Assembly: GCA_027576995.1 (NCBI GenBank)
Contig: JANBQC010000485.1
Coordinates: 1 to 21,824, forward strand
Direction of reading: 5' to 3'
Source of the DNA: Dimargaris cristalligena
Lineage: Eukaryota > Kickxellomycota > Dimargaritomycetes > Dimargaritales > Dimargaritaceae
DNA: 21,824 nt
Part shown: piece by piece, positions 9,901 through 17,901 of the stretch
How the letters are laid out: every line of letters starts with the position of its first letter
Position numbering within the stretch: the first letter of the stretch is position 1
The notes under the pieces: generated by a model
Database searches by the model: none
What the model was told of the DNA's origin: nothing
The model's input: the letters and a program-made list of their open reading frames with translations, nothing else
Program-made: the position numbers and the translations under genes

Positions 9901-10659
9901 ACGTTTCGCGGGCTCTGATCCCTCCAGGGTAACGGAACGGCCTTTAAGACCGGGCTTGCCACTTTTATCGGATTGGGAATCGTCGGAGACGTAGGTGAGG
10001 GGTTCCGTTTCAAAGGCCCGGGAATCCAAGCGGGAGCGACGGCCCTGAATCACGGCTACTTGGCCGGCATTGGCACTAAGCATAGGCTGCCCAATCCCGG
10101 CCATCATACTGCCGATACCCACGAAAGCGGCGGGCACATTTTCCCGCACCTTAAACCGCCAAAACCGGAACCGGCGGCGACTGGGTTTCGGCGGCCGCGC
10201 GGGCACTGGATTCGCTAAAGAGGGGACAACCGACAACGACTCGGCACTCAAAATGGAATCCCCATCGGAGCTAGTCATGTCGTCGGCGAAGATGATTTCC
10301 TGGCACTGGTTGAGCATGCGGCGGCACAGGCGGAATGACGGCGATGCTGGCAGGTTTGAGAAGTCGGACAAATAACTCTGCAGATACCACACCATGATGA
10401 GGCAGATGTGGGTGGACTTTTCGCATTGTTCTAACAGAAGAGCCTCGAGGGCCACCGAGTCATTTGGGCGGGTGAGGAGAAAATGGCAGAGCTGGGGGAG
10501 GAAGAATTCGATCTCCTCGACGGGGAATTTTTTGAGCGCATTGCAAAGGTAGTGCTGGATGCCGACGGAATCGGGGTACTTGTAGAGGTAAGAGACGGCA
10601 AGCCAGGAACTAAAAAACTGCGAGGTGAATAAACGAAGTAGCAGTGAGTTGGACGACAT
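6901..10659 (-). CDS. PIK1: Phosphatidylinositol 4-kinase, Pik1/PI4K-beta type, 1252 aa
   Basis: Makes phosphatidylinositol 4-phosphate from phosphatidylinositol and ATP, mainly at the Golgi in the yeast homologue. Intronless, from ATG 10659 to TAA 6901. Residues about 25-125 form the lipid-kinase-unique helical domain of Pik1 (GIQHYLCNALKKFP, FFLPQL). A second Pik1-conserved block lies at about 450-550 (LNHNLPANVCLPLW, VVLNSAERAPYL). The catalytic domain fills about 955-1252: VIVKTGGDLRQEQ with the ATP-binding Lys near 988, the catalytic loop KDRHNGN at 1104-1110, and the metal-binding HIDFGF at 1121-1126. The C-terminus YDTFQYYSNGIL matches family ends. The intervening stretches (about 130-440 and 560-940) are Ser/Thr/Gln-rich and likely disordered, making it longer than yeast Pik1 (1066 aa). 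All key kinase residues are present. STT4-type kinases are excluded by the short N-terminus and the Pik1-specific blocks. Confidence 0.96.
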   Translation of the reverse strand: MSSNSLLLRLFTSQFFSSWLAVSYLYKYPDSVGIQHYLCNALKKFPVEEIEFFLPQLCHFLLTRPNDSVALEALLLEQCEKSTHICLIMVWYLQSYLSDFSNLPASPSFRLCRRMLNQCQEIIFADDMTSSDGDSILSAESLSVVPSLANPVPARPPKPSRRRFRFWRFKVRENVPAAFVGIGSMMAGIGQPMLSANAGQVAVIQGRRSRLDSRAFETEPLTYVSDDSQSDKSGKPGLKGRSVTLEGSEPAKRLIGSVATTPVPPHPYASDHDRSHSEASLLPPSTTLPLSRSTSSTTPQTAAGATASERRFRPASPPHPPTLEDFHQGRAFSVKKFYDKALARSQNQSSSATTAAGRSSRFRSSTMEAMSFSDGEPSRDRRNVCQSIPPATSDLGPLATADGPNSHLGEHALSSSLDNAGRSPHAATFSEGADGFASATVGRAGRVPTFERDLLHRHYFQSELQFVMSLTDISNRLVFVSRPDRQSSLKAELLLLNHNLPANVCLPLWCPARDRYGTHHKVVRISPADAVVLNSAERAPYLIMVEAVNGDLSVEELSAIGKANMAKQRKERLAGSTAKRDSLASGTASSIEPKSDSATEESSMIHRSITADAVLNMDGALARSMSLLQLNSTNSPASTDMATTQSEHRMTAHRASMLESTAWDLTDTSLGSTDWTSSRRRTTSAGNLGSNPATPSALNTQEAALLDLPSVDLGDLSLSTPTTPPLAKSAGLVEGRVSDQLADNNTQHQQQVHLRRNSTVAEDFQERMRTAAVLLAQLAQQEGKKKSWYQRQSAPSALPSSSLTGLSHNTLVQGMAASAAGANNSLAAGTAGHDGSNNAAPRPAFTAQGTDQIRARIIQEMMALEEQRMRLMDPPHSAQRKSSLTITTIPDKGERKDKVNADATIPSLNTESTPTTPALAAPRTSESVVTVEGDILEDQKLLQDKVKHKDDPSAAVFREDWETKEARIRASSPYGSLPGWQLFSVIVKTGGDLRQEQFALQLIKEMQRIWKAEDLDIWCQYYRILVLSDSAGLVETIKNTISIHSLKKEAYSRRTTAELPVFTLYDYYLLEYGAPNTERFLKAQDNFMRSLVGYSLISYILQLKDRHNGNILVDKEGHLVHIDFGFMLMNSPGSMGFEMAPFKLSQEYLDVLGGVDSVKFAEFRDLMVKGFLVLRKYAENIILLVDMMQQESKFPCFASSGPHAVAALRDRFQMSLTEAQVNDFVDKMIISSCCSVYTRLYDTFQYYSNGIL

Positions 10660-10787
10660 GATGATGGGTGGAAATGAGGAGAGGTCAGGCGCGGAGTGGG
10701 GGGTTAACGGCCGCTATAAGGGTGAGCGAAGGGTGCTAATGAGAGTCGCGAGCCCAGCGCAGCGATGGTGAACAGAGAGATGTGTCT

Positions 10788-10826
10788 GTATATATGTATA
10801 TATATATATATATATGTGTATGTGTG
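10788..10826. repeat. TA/TG compound microsatellite upstream of PIK1
   Basis: Alternating TA with one interruption, followed by TG repeats, about 130-165 bp upstream of the PIK1 start. Confidence 0.85.
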
Positions 10827-11360
10827 CGGGTTGTGGCTGTGGCTGGGATGGTCTTGAAGGCGCAAGATGCGTCGGGTATCGGACAATGGAGGGCAAAAGT
10901 CGTTATTGCCTGGAGCGAATCGAAGGACCAGCAAACAACCACCAGTAAGGAAAATAGAGAGGAAAAGGCGGAGACAGAGAGAAATTGACCCTAGTAAACC
11001 TAAACGAGGGGTGAAGAGACAGCTCCAACTCCACAGCCCATGCTATGACATGGCATTTAACAGGCAGTAAGTAGTATATAGAGCATATAGAGTATATATG
11101 CTATGGGTTATAATATAGAGTGGGGGAGGAGAGGGGCCTGCAAATCTACAGTGACCAGTAGCGGCTGGTTGCATATACCGCCGTCAAAGACCGTCCCCGA
11201 TTTGGTTGGCCCTTCGGCAGGGACTACCCACATACCCATTACTTGGGTTCTTCATGTCCCACTCACTATACGCTATTGGACATTTAGCCCACACTCACCT
11301 ACTCTACTCGAACATTAGCCCGCATCACTCAATAGACGAGGGTCCTCTTTAGCCGATAAT

Positions 11361-11366
11361 CACGTG
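11361..11366. promoter_or_regulatory. CACGTG E-box, about 700 bp upstream of PIK1
   Basis: CACGTG in the context AATCACGTGGAT. Distance from the PIK1 start makes a role less certain; motif and location only. Confidence 0.25.
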
Positions 11367-11981
11367 GATTTCAAACCCATATTCGAGCCTCTAGATATAA
11401 TAGTCAAGAAGCGTTAAGAGCAGCAGTCCAGCACGAGACTATCATCCTTAAATAAGCCCAATGGAATCATTAACATTACAAACTGGTATTTATTTTAACC
11501 AAAAAGAGGCGGGGCATATCCGCTCAGATCTAAGGTGATATTTCGAGGGGGGGGGGAGTACGTTGGAAGGGGGGTGGATGATTGCTTCGTATCTCCGTCG
11601 AGAATGGCAATCACGCTGTATGGGCAGGTGCAATTAATTTCACCATTACCACTTCCCTCCCTCAGCGCCAAGGGCTAATTAATTGTAAACAGGTCGATAA
11701 GCCAAGCGAAATGGCCCTCCACGATTGGCACCTGGGCCATGCATTCACTATGCCATCGCTAAAGACACCAGGCTTATCGGGAAACAGTGCGTCGTGCAAG
11801 GAGTAAGGGTGCATTATATATTACTATGAATGGGGGGGATATGTATACTTGGGGTGGTTCTAACGATGTATGGTAGTGGTGGGACAGGTATATAAATCCC
11901 TCCCAGGGTCCTCTGGCCAGGGCGTGGGTAGGGTGTGAACTAGCTGTCGGCGTGAGAGATAATAAATGGGACGACTCGTTG

Positions 11982-14900
11982 CTATTTGGCTGGATCGTTG
12001 GCCTCAATGTGCGGTAAATCCTGCGCGGCCTCCTGTTCATGTTGGCTCAGCACCCGGAGATCTGAGAGCTGCTTCTCCACGTAAGCCTTAAATGATATTA
12101 AATCGGTGAGAACCTTGATTAGTTCCGCATTCGCCATTTCCTTCTTTTCGGCGGCGTGCCGTGATAGGCGGTTGAATCTAAGCAGTCGTATGGAGGCGGT
12201 TGAATATACAGCAACGGATCGGAGAATTAGAATAGAGACATCGTACCAAGGACCTCGTAAAATTACCCCAGTGATATTGGCATTGGGTTAACAGTAGCCA
12301 AATGGACTGTTGCAGGAACAAAATACCGATACAGTCAAGATGCTGGGCACTTACTCCATGGTGACGCTCTGGGCCCTTTGCTGCCAATGCAGGACACTGG
12401 TGGTGTTGTCTTGCTGCATTTGGTCGGTCTCACGCTCTAGCACCAGAATCTCGTTGTTATGGGCCACGGTTTCCTTATTCATGCGCTAGAAGTATTAAGT
12501 CAGATTAACAGGATCATTTTGGGTGGTGTATTGATTAGCGGGTGTTGGATTAGTATCAATATAGCCTCAAAGAGGGTAGTTTATATCCGGTTTCCAAACC
12601 AATTCCGTAAAAAAAAAGATAAATGTCAATATGAGGGAGGTGGTGCCATTCGTTTACATACCTCTTTCTCTTCGTTGAGTTTACTTTCCAGCCGTAGTCG
12701 CTGGGTTTCCAGATCCTCTAGGGCATCCCGCTTGTCTTGGATCGTTTCCCGAGCCGTATCCAGTTCCTCCGCCAGAGTCATCCGATCACCCTCGATTTTA
12801 AGAAAATTGGAATTGAGCTTGCGCCGTAACTCGGCCAAAACCGGCTAAAGTCATTGGACAGGTCAACCACACACACACACACATATATATATGTAAAGGG
12901 TTAGTGAGTACCAAATGAGTTCCCAGGATCTGATCAATCTACCGCAGAATTACGAAATAGTATTATATTGTCGCCAGAAAATACTCATTTAGGGCACATA
13001 AACACAACCTACCCGACCAGCTCGTTTCACGTCGATGGACAGCATTTTTTCGTACGCATGTGCAGTGGGATCAAATTGAAGTTCCCCGAATGGCCGCTGG
13101 GGTCCCGATGTAGAGGTAATACCGAGTTTATAGCACCGGGTATTAAAGTCTTGGACAAGTTGTTCAATCTATCATGGTTCGCGGGGAAGTGGATGTAATG
13201 AACAAATGGGGTAAAATACCGTGGTGGATATTAGTAGCAGATTTAGAGACCGGGAAAATATACTAATTTCTTCAGGCATAATTGAGCATACTATGTTTAT
13301 CCGCGTTGGCGTAAATACGTATGCTGAATCCCAGCGGCTTAATCGTAGCCGTAACTTACCAAATCAATCTTCGGCTGAATATCAATTTCGCGCTGCCAAA
13401 CATCCTTGTTCAACTCTTCCACCCTGATATTCAGGTCGCGGAGATTTTCGGATAGCCGCTGACGCTCACTATTCATCCGCTCGATATCCGCGGGCGAAAT
13501 TTCCTGGACATCGACAATTTGCTGGTACTCGACCTTAGCGTCCTTCAGCTGTAAGATCGTTTTCCCTTGGTCCTCGATCTTGGCCCGCAGTTCCTCCAAC
13601 AGACTGTGGAGGCGTTGTTTCTTTTCCCCGTAGACCGCAATGGTCTGCCGGAATTTCTCCAAGTCGGCCAGACAGTGGGTCTGTTTCTTTTGCAGTTCCA
13701 CGAGGGGATCGACTTGGCCAGTAAGCTGCCGCAGTTCAAGCCGTAGGGTTTCGTTGGAGGCTTCTAGTTCGGAAACTTCTTGGATGATGTGCTTGTTTTT
13801 GTGGTCGAAACAGTCGGCCAGGTCGTTTTCGATGCTATCAAAGTCGTCCCGACCGGCCAGGAATACCGTATAGGCCTTGGAGAGGTAGTCAAAAAAGATG
13901 CGTTCGCTAAAAGTGGGCGAGTCCTGGAATTCGGGGCTATAGAAATTGGGGTTGGCGGGGCTCATCCGTTCGACACACTATCGAAAAAGTAAACCAGGAG
14001 AATGGATATTAGAGGGAAAGGAAGGCCATGATATATCATACCCATAGGCCAGTAAATCAACATACAAAATGTATATAATTAGTTAGTTTCGGTACCCAGT
14101 CCATAAGGTATTGGCCTAGCGGATCAAGATCGGGTGGCCTTAATCCGTATCCTACGGACGGGGGTCCCGCAATCTACCCAGAAATAATGCCTTTTACTTA
14201 CCATGACCAACTCAACCATCCAGTGGAGAATACCCATATACGTGGGCCAATTCTTGGAGGACGAGGGGGCGGAAAGCGAGGATTTCGATATCGAAGCCAC
14301 AAAGGGGTAGCGTAGACCGTGCAAAATGGACAACAGCTCATCCTCGATTTTCTTTTGAAGCTCATAATTAGGGTCCAGTTTCGCATACAAGAATTTAAAG
14401 ATCTGTTGGAAATCCTTGGCGGTCGGTTTCTGGAAACTCCGACTTTGGATGGCCTCGGGGTAACCCGCCTGGTTTAGGTAATTGAGAATAATGCGCGTGG
14501 CCTGCGATTTGTAGCTCGGCAAGCCTAGGGCGCGGGGGTCGGTCATACCCATGGTCGAATTACGGGCGAAGAGCCCTAGGCCACCCCCCATCGTGGATGG
14601 ACGCCCCGTGAAAATCGAGGCCCGGCGGGAGAGTCCGGGGGTGATGGCGCCCCCTATTCCACCACCGCCTCCGAGGGCCTGGGAAGGCCGAGTGGTGTTA
14701 TTTTTACCAGTCGTGGAGGGTCGACCCGACGGTCCGGCCGTTAGGTGGGTATGCCGTTGCATAGCCGGGGTGGCATGGCTATTGGGGTCGAACAGTCCGT
14801 TACCCCCGCCACCAATGGGGCGGGCGGCACGGGAGGGTTCGAGAGAAGTCCGACCGGCCATTAGAGGTCCGCCGTACTCGCCGGGAGCCATGGAATAGCG

Positions 14901-15017
14901 GGGTTTGGAGGCAGAAGGTAGGGGTATTTGGGAGGCCGGGGGCGGGTGGGGCCGCTGGGGGTGGTTTTGGCTATTGGGATCCACTGCCCCCATCATGGTG
15001 CGGCGGCGTTGGTTCAT
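11982..15017 (-). CDS. NDC80: Kinetochore protein Ndc80/Hec1, 6 exons, 699 aa
   Basis: Microtubule-binding subunit of the Ndc80 complex. Exons: 15017-14202, 13977-13360, 13168-13013, 12844-12662, 12485-12355, 12177-11982; phases 0,0,0,0,2; spliced 2100 nt. Residues 1-159 are a basic, Gly/Ser/Thr/Pro-rich tail. The calponin-homology domain starts at D160 (DPRALGLPSY) and includes FKFLYAKLDPNYE, LRYPF, and LHWMVELVM-CVERM across the first junction, all matching Ndc80 signatures. From about 300 to the end the protein is mostly heptad-rich coiled coil (for example LRLELRQLTG, ENLRDLNIRVEELNKD), with the short block IEQLVQDFNTRCYKLGI at the start of exon 3. It ends EANDPAK with TAG at 11982. Yeast Ndc80 has 691 residues, human 642. 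ATG 15017 lies in a good context (CACACCATGA). MOG1 is next upstream on the same strand. Confidence 0.93.
12868..12892. repeat. CA/TA microsatellite inside an NDC80 intron
   Basis: CA tract followed by a TA tract within the intron 13012-12845, starting about 24 nt from its 3' splice site. On the transcribed strand it reads as an AU/GU run upstream of the acceptor. Confidence 0.85.
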
Positions 15018-15792
15018 GGTGTGTGGCGAAGACTGGGGGTTGTGGCGGAGTTAAATGAGTTGTAAGGTAGGTCGCCTGTAGCTGGGCAATTCGACCTTGG
15101 AAGTCAGTCTGGGATGGAATAAAAGACAGTATTGACGACCAATGCTTGGCCCTGTGGCGATTCTATAGTAGCTGCGGCTTAAGATGAAATAAAAAGAGTC
15201 GAGGGATTCCCTTTGGGAAAAAACAAATGGAGTAGTAGTAGTAGGGAATGGAGAGCAAATGTATAATAGAAAAATAGAATGGTCTGGTTGAGGCGAGCGT
15301 GACGCTTACTTTTTCTGGACTGTTGAACCCCTCTCCAACTCCTTTTTCAATTCAATACTCCGAATAAACCCTCTGGTCTAAAGGTGTATTCGCTTAATCA
15401 ACACTCGATTAAGAAAATCGTGTTTTGGGCTGCCCGCAATATCTGGCCACTCGTCCTTTAGCCTTACCCCTGGAAAATGTAAACAAAGCCGTATCACAAC
15501 ATCACGTGTTCCGCACCACTAGAACTAACCCTAAAGCGAAGTAGTGGTCATCATTACTGCTACACATAATCCCGATTAGTTGGTGCCAGCAGCCTGCGCC
15601 AACTTCCCTGTACTACAGCCATGCCTTTGGCAAAAAAAAATTCATTAGAATGATCATTCATTGGCAACTGTGTGTCGCGGCTATTTCAGAAACAGGGCGA
15701 GGCCAATGAAAAACCAGTTTGCTCAGAGCATGTCTGTGGATAGTAGAGAGTCGAGAAGACGATTTATCCAATTGTAAGCCCGCCGAAACCCA
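15018..15792. promoter_or_regulatory. NDC80 promoter region, downstream of MOG1
   Basis: 775 bp of AT-rich DNA between the MOG1 stop and the NDC80 start. It should contain the NDC80 promoter and the MOG1 3' UTR. Only an E-box at 15503-15508 and a short AGT run near 15233 stand out. Confidence 0.45.
15503..15508. promoter_or_regulatory. CACGTG E-box, 486 bp upstream of NDC80
   Basis: CACGTG in the context CATCACGTGTTC. Candidate bHLH site by motif and position only. Confidence 0.3.
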
Positions 15793-17000
15793 TTAGTAGG
15801 GATTGCCGAACAGCCTGAAGTCGGCAATCTTGAAGGTTTCCAGAATATGCTTAAACGAAGCCAGTGAGACCTTGGTGTTGGTATCGGCCTCCATGGCCTT
15901 GCTGCTGCTACTTTCGGGTGAGATGATCATGGGGTGATTCATGGAAATCACAATATCCGTATGGAACTCGTGGAGGCGAATGACGGCCACGTAAATGAGA
16001 ACGCAGTTGGCGGCCTTATCGACACTCTCATTATACTTAGACACCATTTGGGTTCCCGCCACCATATGGCAGACTGCGGTTGAACTGTTGGTTTAGAAAA
16101 AGTACATATATAAAAAAAATATTGGATTTAAATATATTAATTAATGGAGAGGTGAGTGCAGTAGGGGTGCATTGGAATTCAAGGAGTCACAGTTTGCTCC
16201 AATAGTTATGTTTTCGGACGTGAGTTAAGATTAACTTATTATAGAGAGCTGCCTTACTAGTCCATGGGTCTCTCTATAGGGTTACTTACGGCAAATCGGG
16301 GACGCTCTCATCTGGAATCGGCTCGTCGGTTATGATTTCTTTGGAACTGGCCTTATTCATTACAGCCAGTTCGTCAAAGTGGTATCTAGTGAGTGGGCAT
16401 GGGGGGATTTTTAAAAAAAAAGGAAAACCCCAATAGAGGAATAGTGAGATTTAATGAAGATTCAGTCGATTACTGATAAGTATAACCCACCAGGGTGGCA
16501 GTAATAAATTGGATAAAATGTGCTAAATCAAATGACTTACCTGGCCGACTCTCTGTCGGAAATATCGGCCTTGTCGAATATTTCAAAAATAATGCTTTGG
16601 TCGTTAGTATCAGTGGCAAAGACTTCCTGGTGGTCGGGGACTGGGCGATATTCACTATTCGGGTATGATTAAGGAAAAGAGGGCCGTCAGGTATACCGAG
16701 TAGTGTAGGTTAGCATTCTAGGCGGTTGTGCAATGTAATAGGATGCGCTGATAGTATAAAGGTGGCTACGATAGTGAACGACCGATACACAAGGGCAGGT
16801 CGTGCATTTATACCGTTTCGTCGCGAGGTTCATGCAGACGGCAGGGCTCTTCTAATGTCGTGTCTCAGCGCGGACATTGGCTACGGTGTTTTCGGTGTAC
16901 CCTCGACTCAGTTGACCTACCTGACGTTTTCGAACTCCTTGGGGACTTCGCATTCAATGTGGCCGCCGAACAGGCGCTGTTCGAAGTAGCGAGAGGCCAT
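15793..17000 (-). CDS. MOG1: Ran-binding nuclear import factor Mog1, 4 exons, 193 aa
   Basis: Mog1 binds Ran/Gsp1, promotes nucleotide release and is needed for nuclear protein import. Exons: 17000-16921, 16654-16541, 16385-16290, 16084-15793 (TAA). All three introns are phase 2, with donors GTAGGT, GTAAGT, GTAAGT; spliced 582 nt. The N-terminus MASRYFEQRLFGGHIECEVP is the Mog1 opening (LFGGAI..VP in homologues), followed by FENVSEYRPVPDHQEVFA across the first junction, matching the family's xxLRxVPDxQEVF. Later come DQSIIFEIFD, RYHFDELAVMN, VAGTQMVSKYNE, a VLIYVAVIRL strand, TDIVISMN and FRLFGNPY at the end. Length fits (yeast 218, human 186). The ATG context CTACCATGG is good. It is divergently transcribed from RPD3 across a 901-bp spacer. 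Exon joins are supported by phase and by the recovered motifs. Confidence 0.93.
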
Positions 17001-17336
17001 GGTAGGTCAGGCGAGCTGGCTGGTTTGGGTGGGGGGAATAGTTAGTATAAAAGAGTTGCGGAGAGACGGACGGGAGAGGGTTAGAAGTAAAACCGGTGAG
17101 TGAAAATAGGTAAAGCAAAGTAGAATGCGAGGGAACAGAGAATCGACCCGGGGTTACTTTCCTTGGGAGGCCCAAATGCATGGGCTGGGAATAGAAGGGG
17201 GTCGTTTCCCGCTGAAACATACTCCGGTTTCCCGAGAACGTGGGAGGAGCTAATGTCTACGAGTGGGGAGGTATATGAGGGGGTCTGTCTAACCACGGCA
17301 AATGGCCAGGCGGATAGTTGGCCCTAGCGGAATTTC

Positions 17337-17342
17337 CACGTG
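17337..17342. promoter_or_regulatory. CACGTG E-box between MOG1 and RPD3
   Basis: CACGTG in the context TTCCACGTGACC, 337 bp from the MOG1 start and 560 bp from the RPD3 start; it could serve both. Confidence 0.35.
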
Positions 17343-17366
17343 ACCCATAATCATCTGTTAAGGGTG

Positions 17367-17389
17367 TATGCGTTATATATATACGCATA
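17367..17389. promoter_or_regulatory. Inverted repeat TATGCG/CGCATA around a TA core
   Basis: Two perfect 6-bp arms, TATGCG and CGCATA, flank an 11-bp TA-rich core. It could bind a dimeric regulator or act as a TATA-like element for either divergent gene. This is a sequence observation; no known site is recognised. Confidence 0.35.
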
Positions 17390-17499
17390 TAGGGAGGGAG
17401 AGAGTGGGGGGGTTTAGTAGGGGCCACAAAGCGAAGGGTGGTTGGTGGTCTCTCCACTGGTTAAGGTGTATGGTAAGCGCGGCCGTGGCTCGCGCACTC

Positions 17500-17901
17500 G
17501 ACCCTCTCACGTCTCTCCTCTCCCTTCGGTCCTCTTCTTCCGAACCGAAGCGCCCCTTCTCTTTCCCTTTCCTTTTTCACTCTCCCCTGCTCTTTGCTAT
17601 TCTCGTCTTCCTTGTAGCTTCTCCCCTTCCTCGGTTACTTCTTTCCAAGTCTACCGAACTAACCCTCCAACTCTCCTTCACTTCCCTTGAAAATACCCCA
17701 ATTTGTCATCCCATACTTGGGCTCTCATTGGCCGTAACTGACCTCGTACCCCGCACCCACGTCCACGTCCAGTACTTCACCGGCCGACCCTGCTCCCGAG
17801 CGACTATCTCGCACTACTTATCGCCGCATATATATTCCGAAGCCACTGCCGGTTTCTGTGACCAGGCTATTTAGTCTCCTGGCTGTTCAACCCACTTCAC
17901 C
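17500..17901 (+). promoter_or_regulatory. Pyrimidine-rich leader of RPD3
   Basis: Roughly 400 bp dominated by C and T ends at the ATG at 17902 (context TTCACCATGA), like the leader of the Iec1-like gene. It is probably the core promoter and 5' UTR. Confidence 0.4.

Larger units (their letters stand above)
10660..11981. promoter_or_regulatory. Region between NDC80 end and PIK1 start (both minus strand)
   Basis: About 1.3 kb. The part next to 10659 is CT-rich on the minus strand and presumably holds the PIK1 promoter and leader; the far end is the NDC80 3' UTR. It contains a TA/TG microsatellite near 10788-10826, an E-box at 11361-11366 and a G run near 11547-11556. ORFs here have no recognisable similarity and poor codon character. 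Confidence 0.5.
17001..17901. promoter_or_regulatory. Shared divergent promoter region of MOG1 and RPD3
   Basis: 901 bp between two divergent start codons. The MOG1 side is CT-rich on the minus strand and the RPD3 side (about 17500-17901) CT-rich on the plus strand, as expected for two outward-facing leaders. In between lie an E-box at 17337-17342 and a near-perfect inverted repeat at 17367-17389. ORFs inside are composition-driven. Confidence 0.55.

Noticed and set aside
12459..12848. 129-residue Ser/Arg-rich plus-strand ORF
   Set aside because: Antisense to NDC80 coiled-coil exons, a usual shadow of Leu/Glu-rich coding DNA.
16470..16655. 61-residue minus-strand ORF inside MOG1
   Set aside because: Wrong frame of MOG1 exon 2 plus intron; the conserved frame reads VPDHQEVFA.
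17368..17874. 168-residue plus-strand ORF before RPD3
   Set aside because: It translates the pyrimidine-rich leader, ends before the RPD3 ATG and resembles no family.
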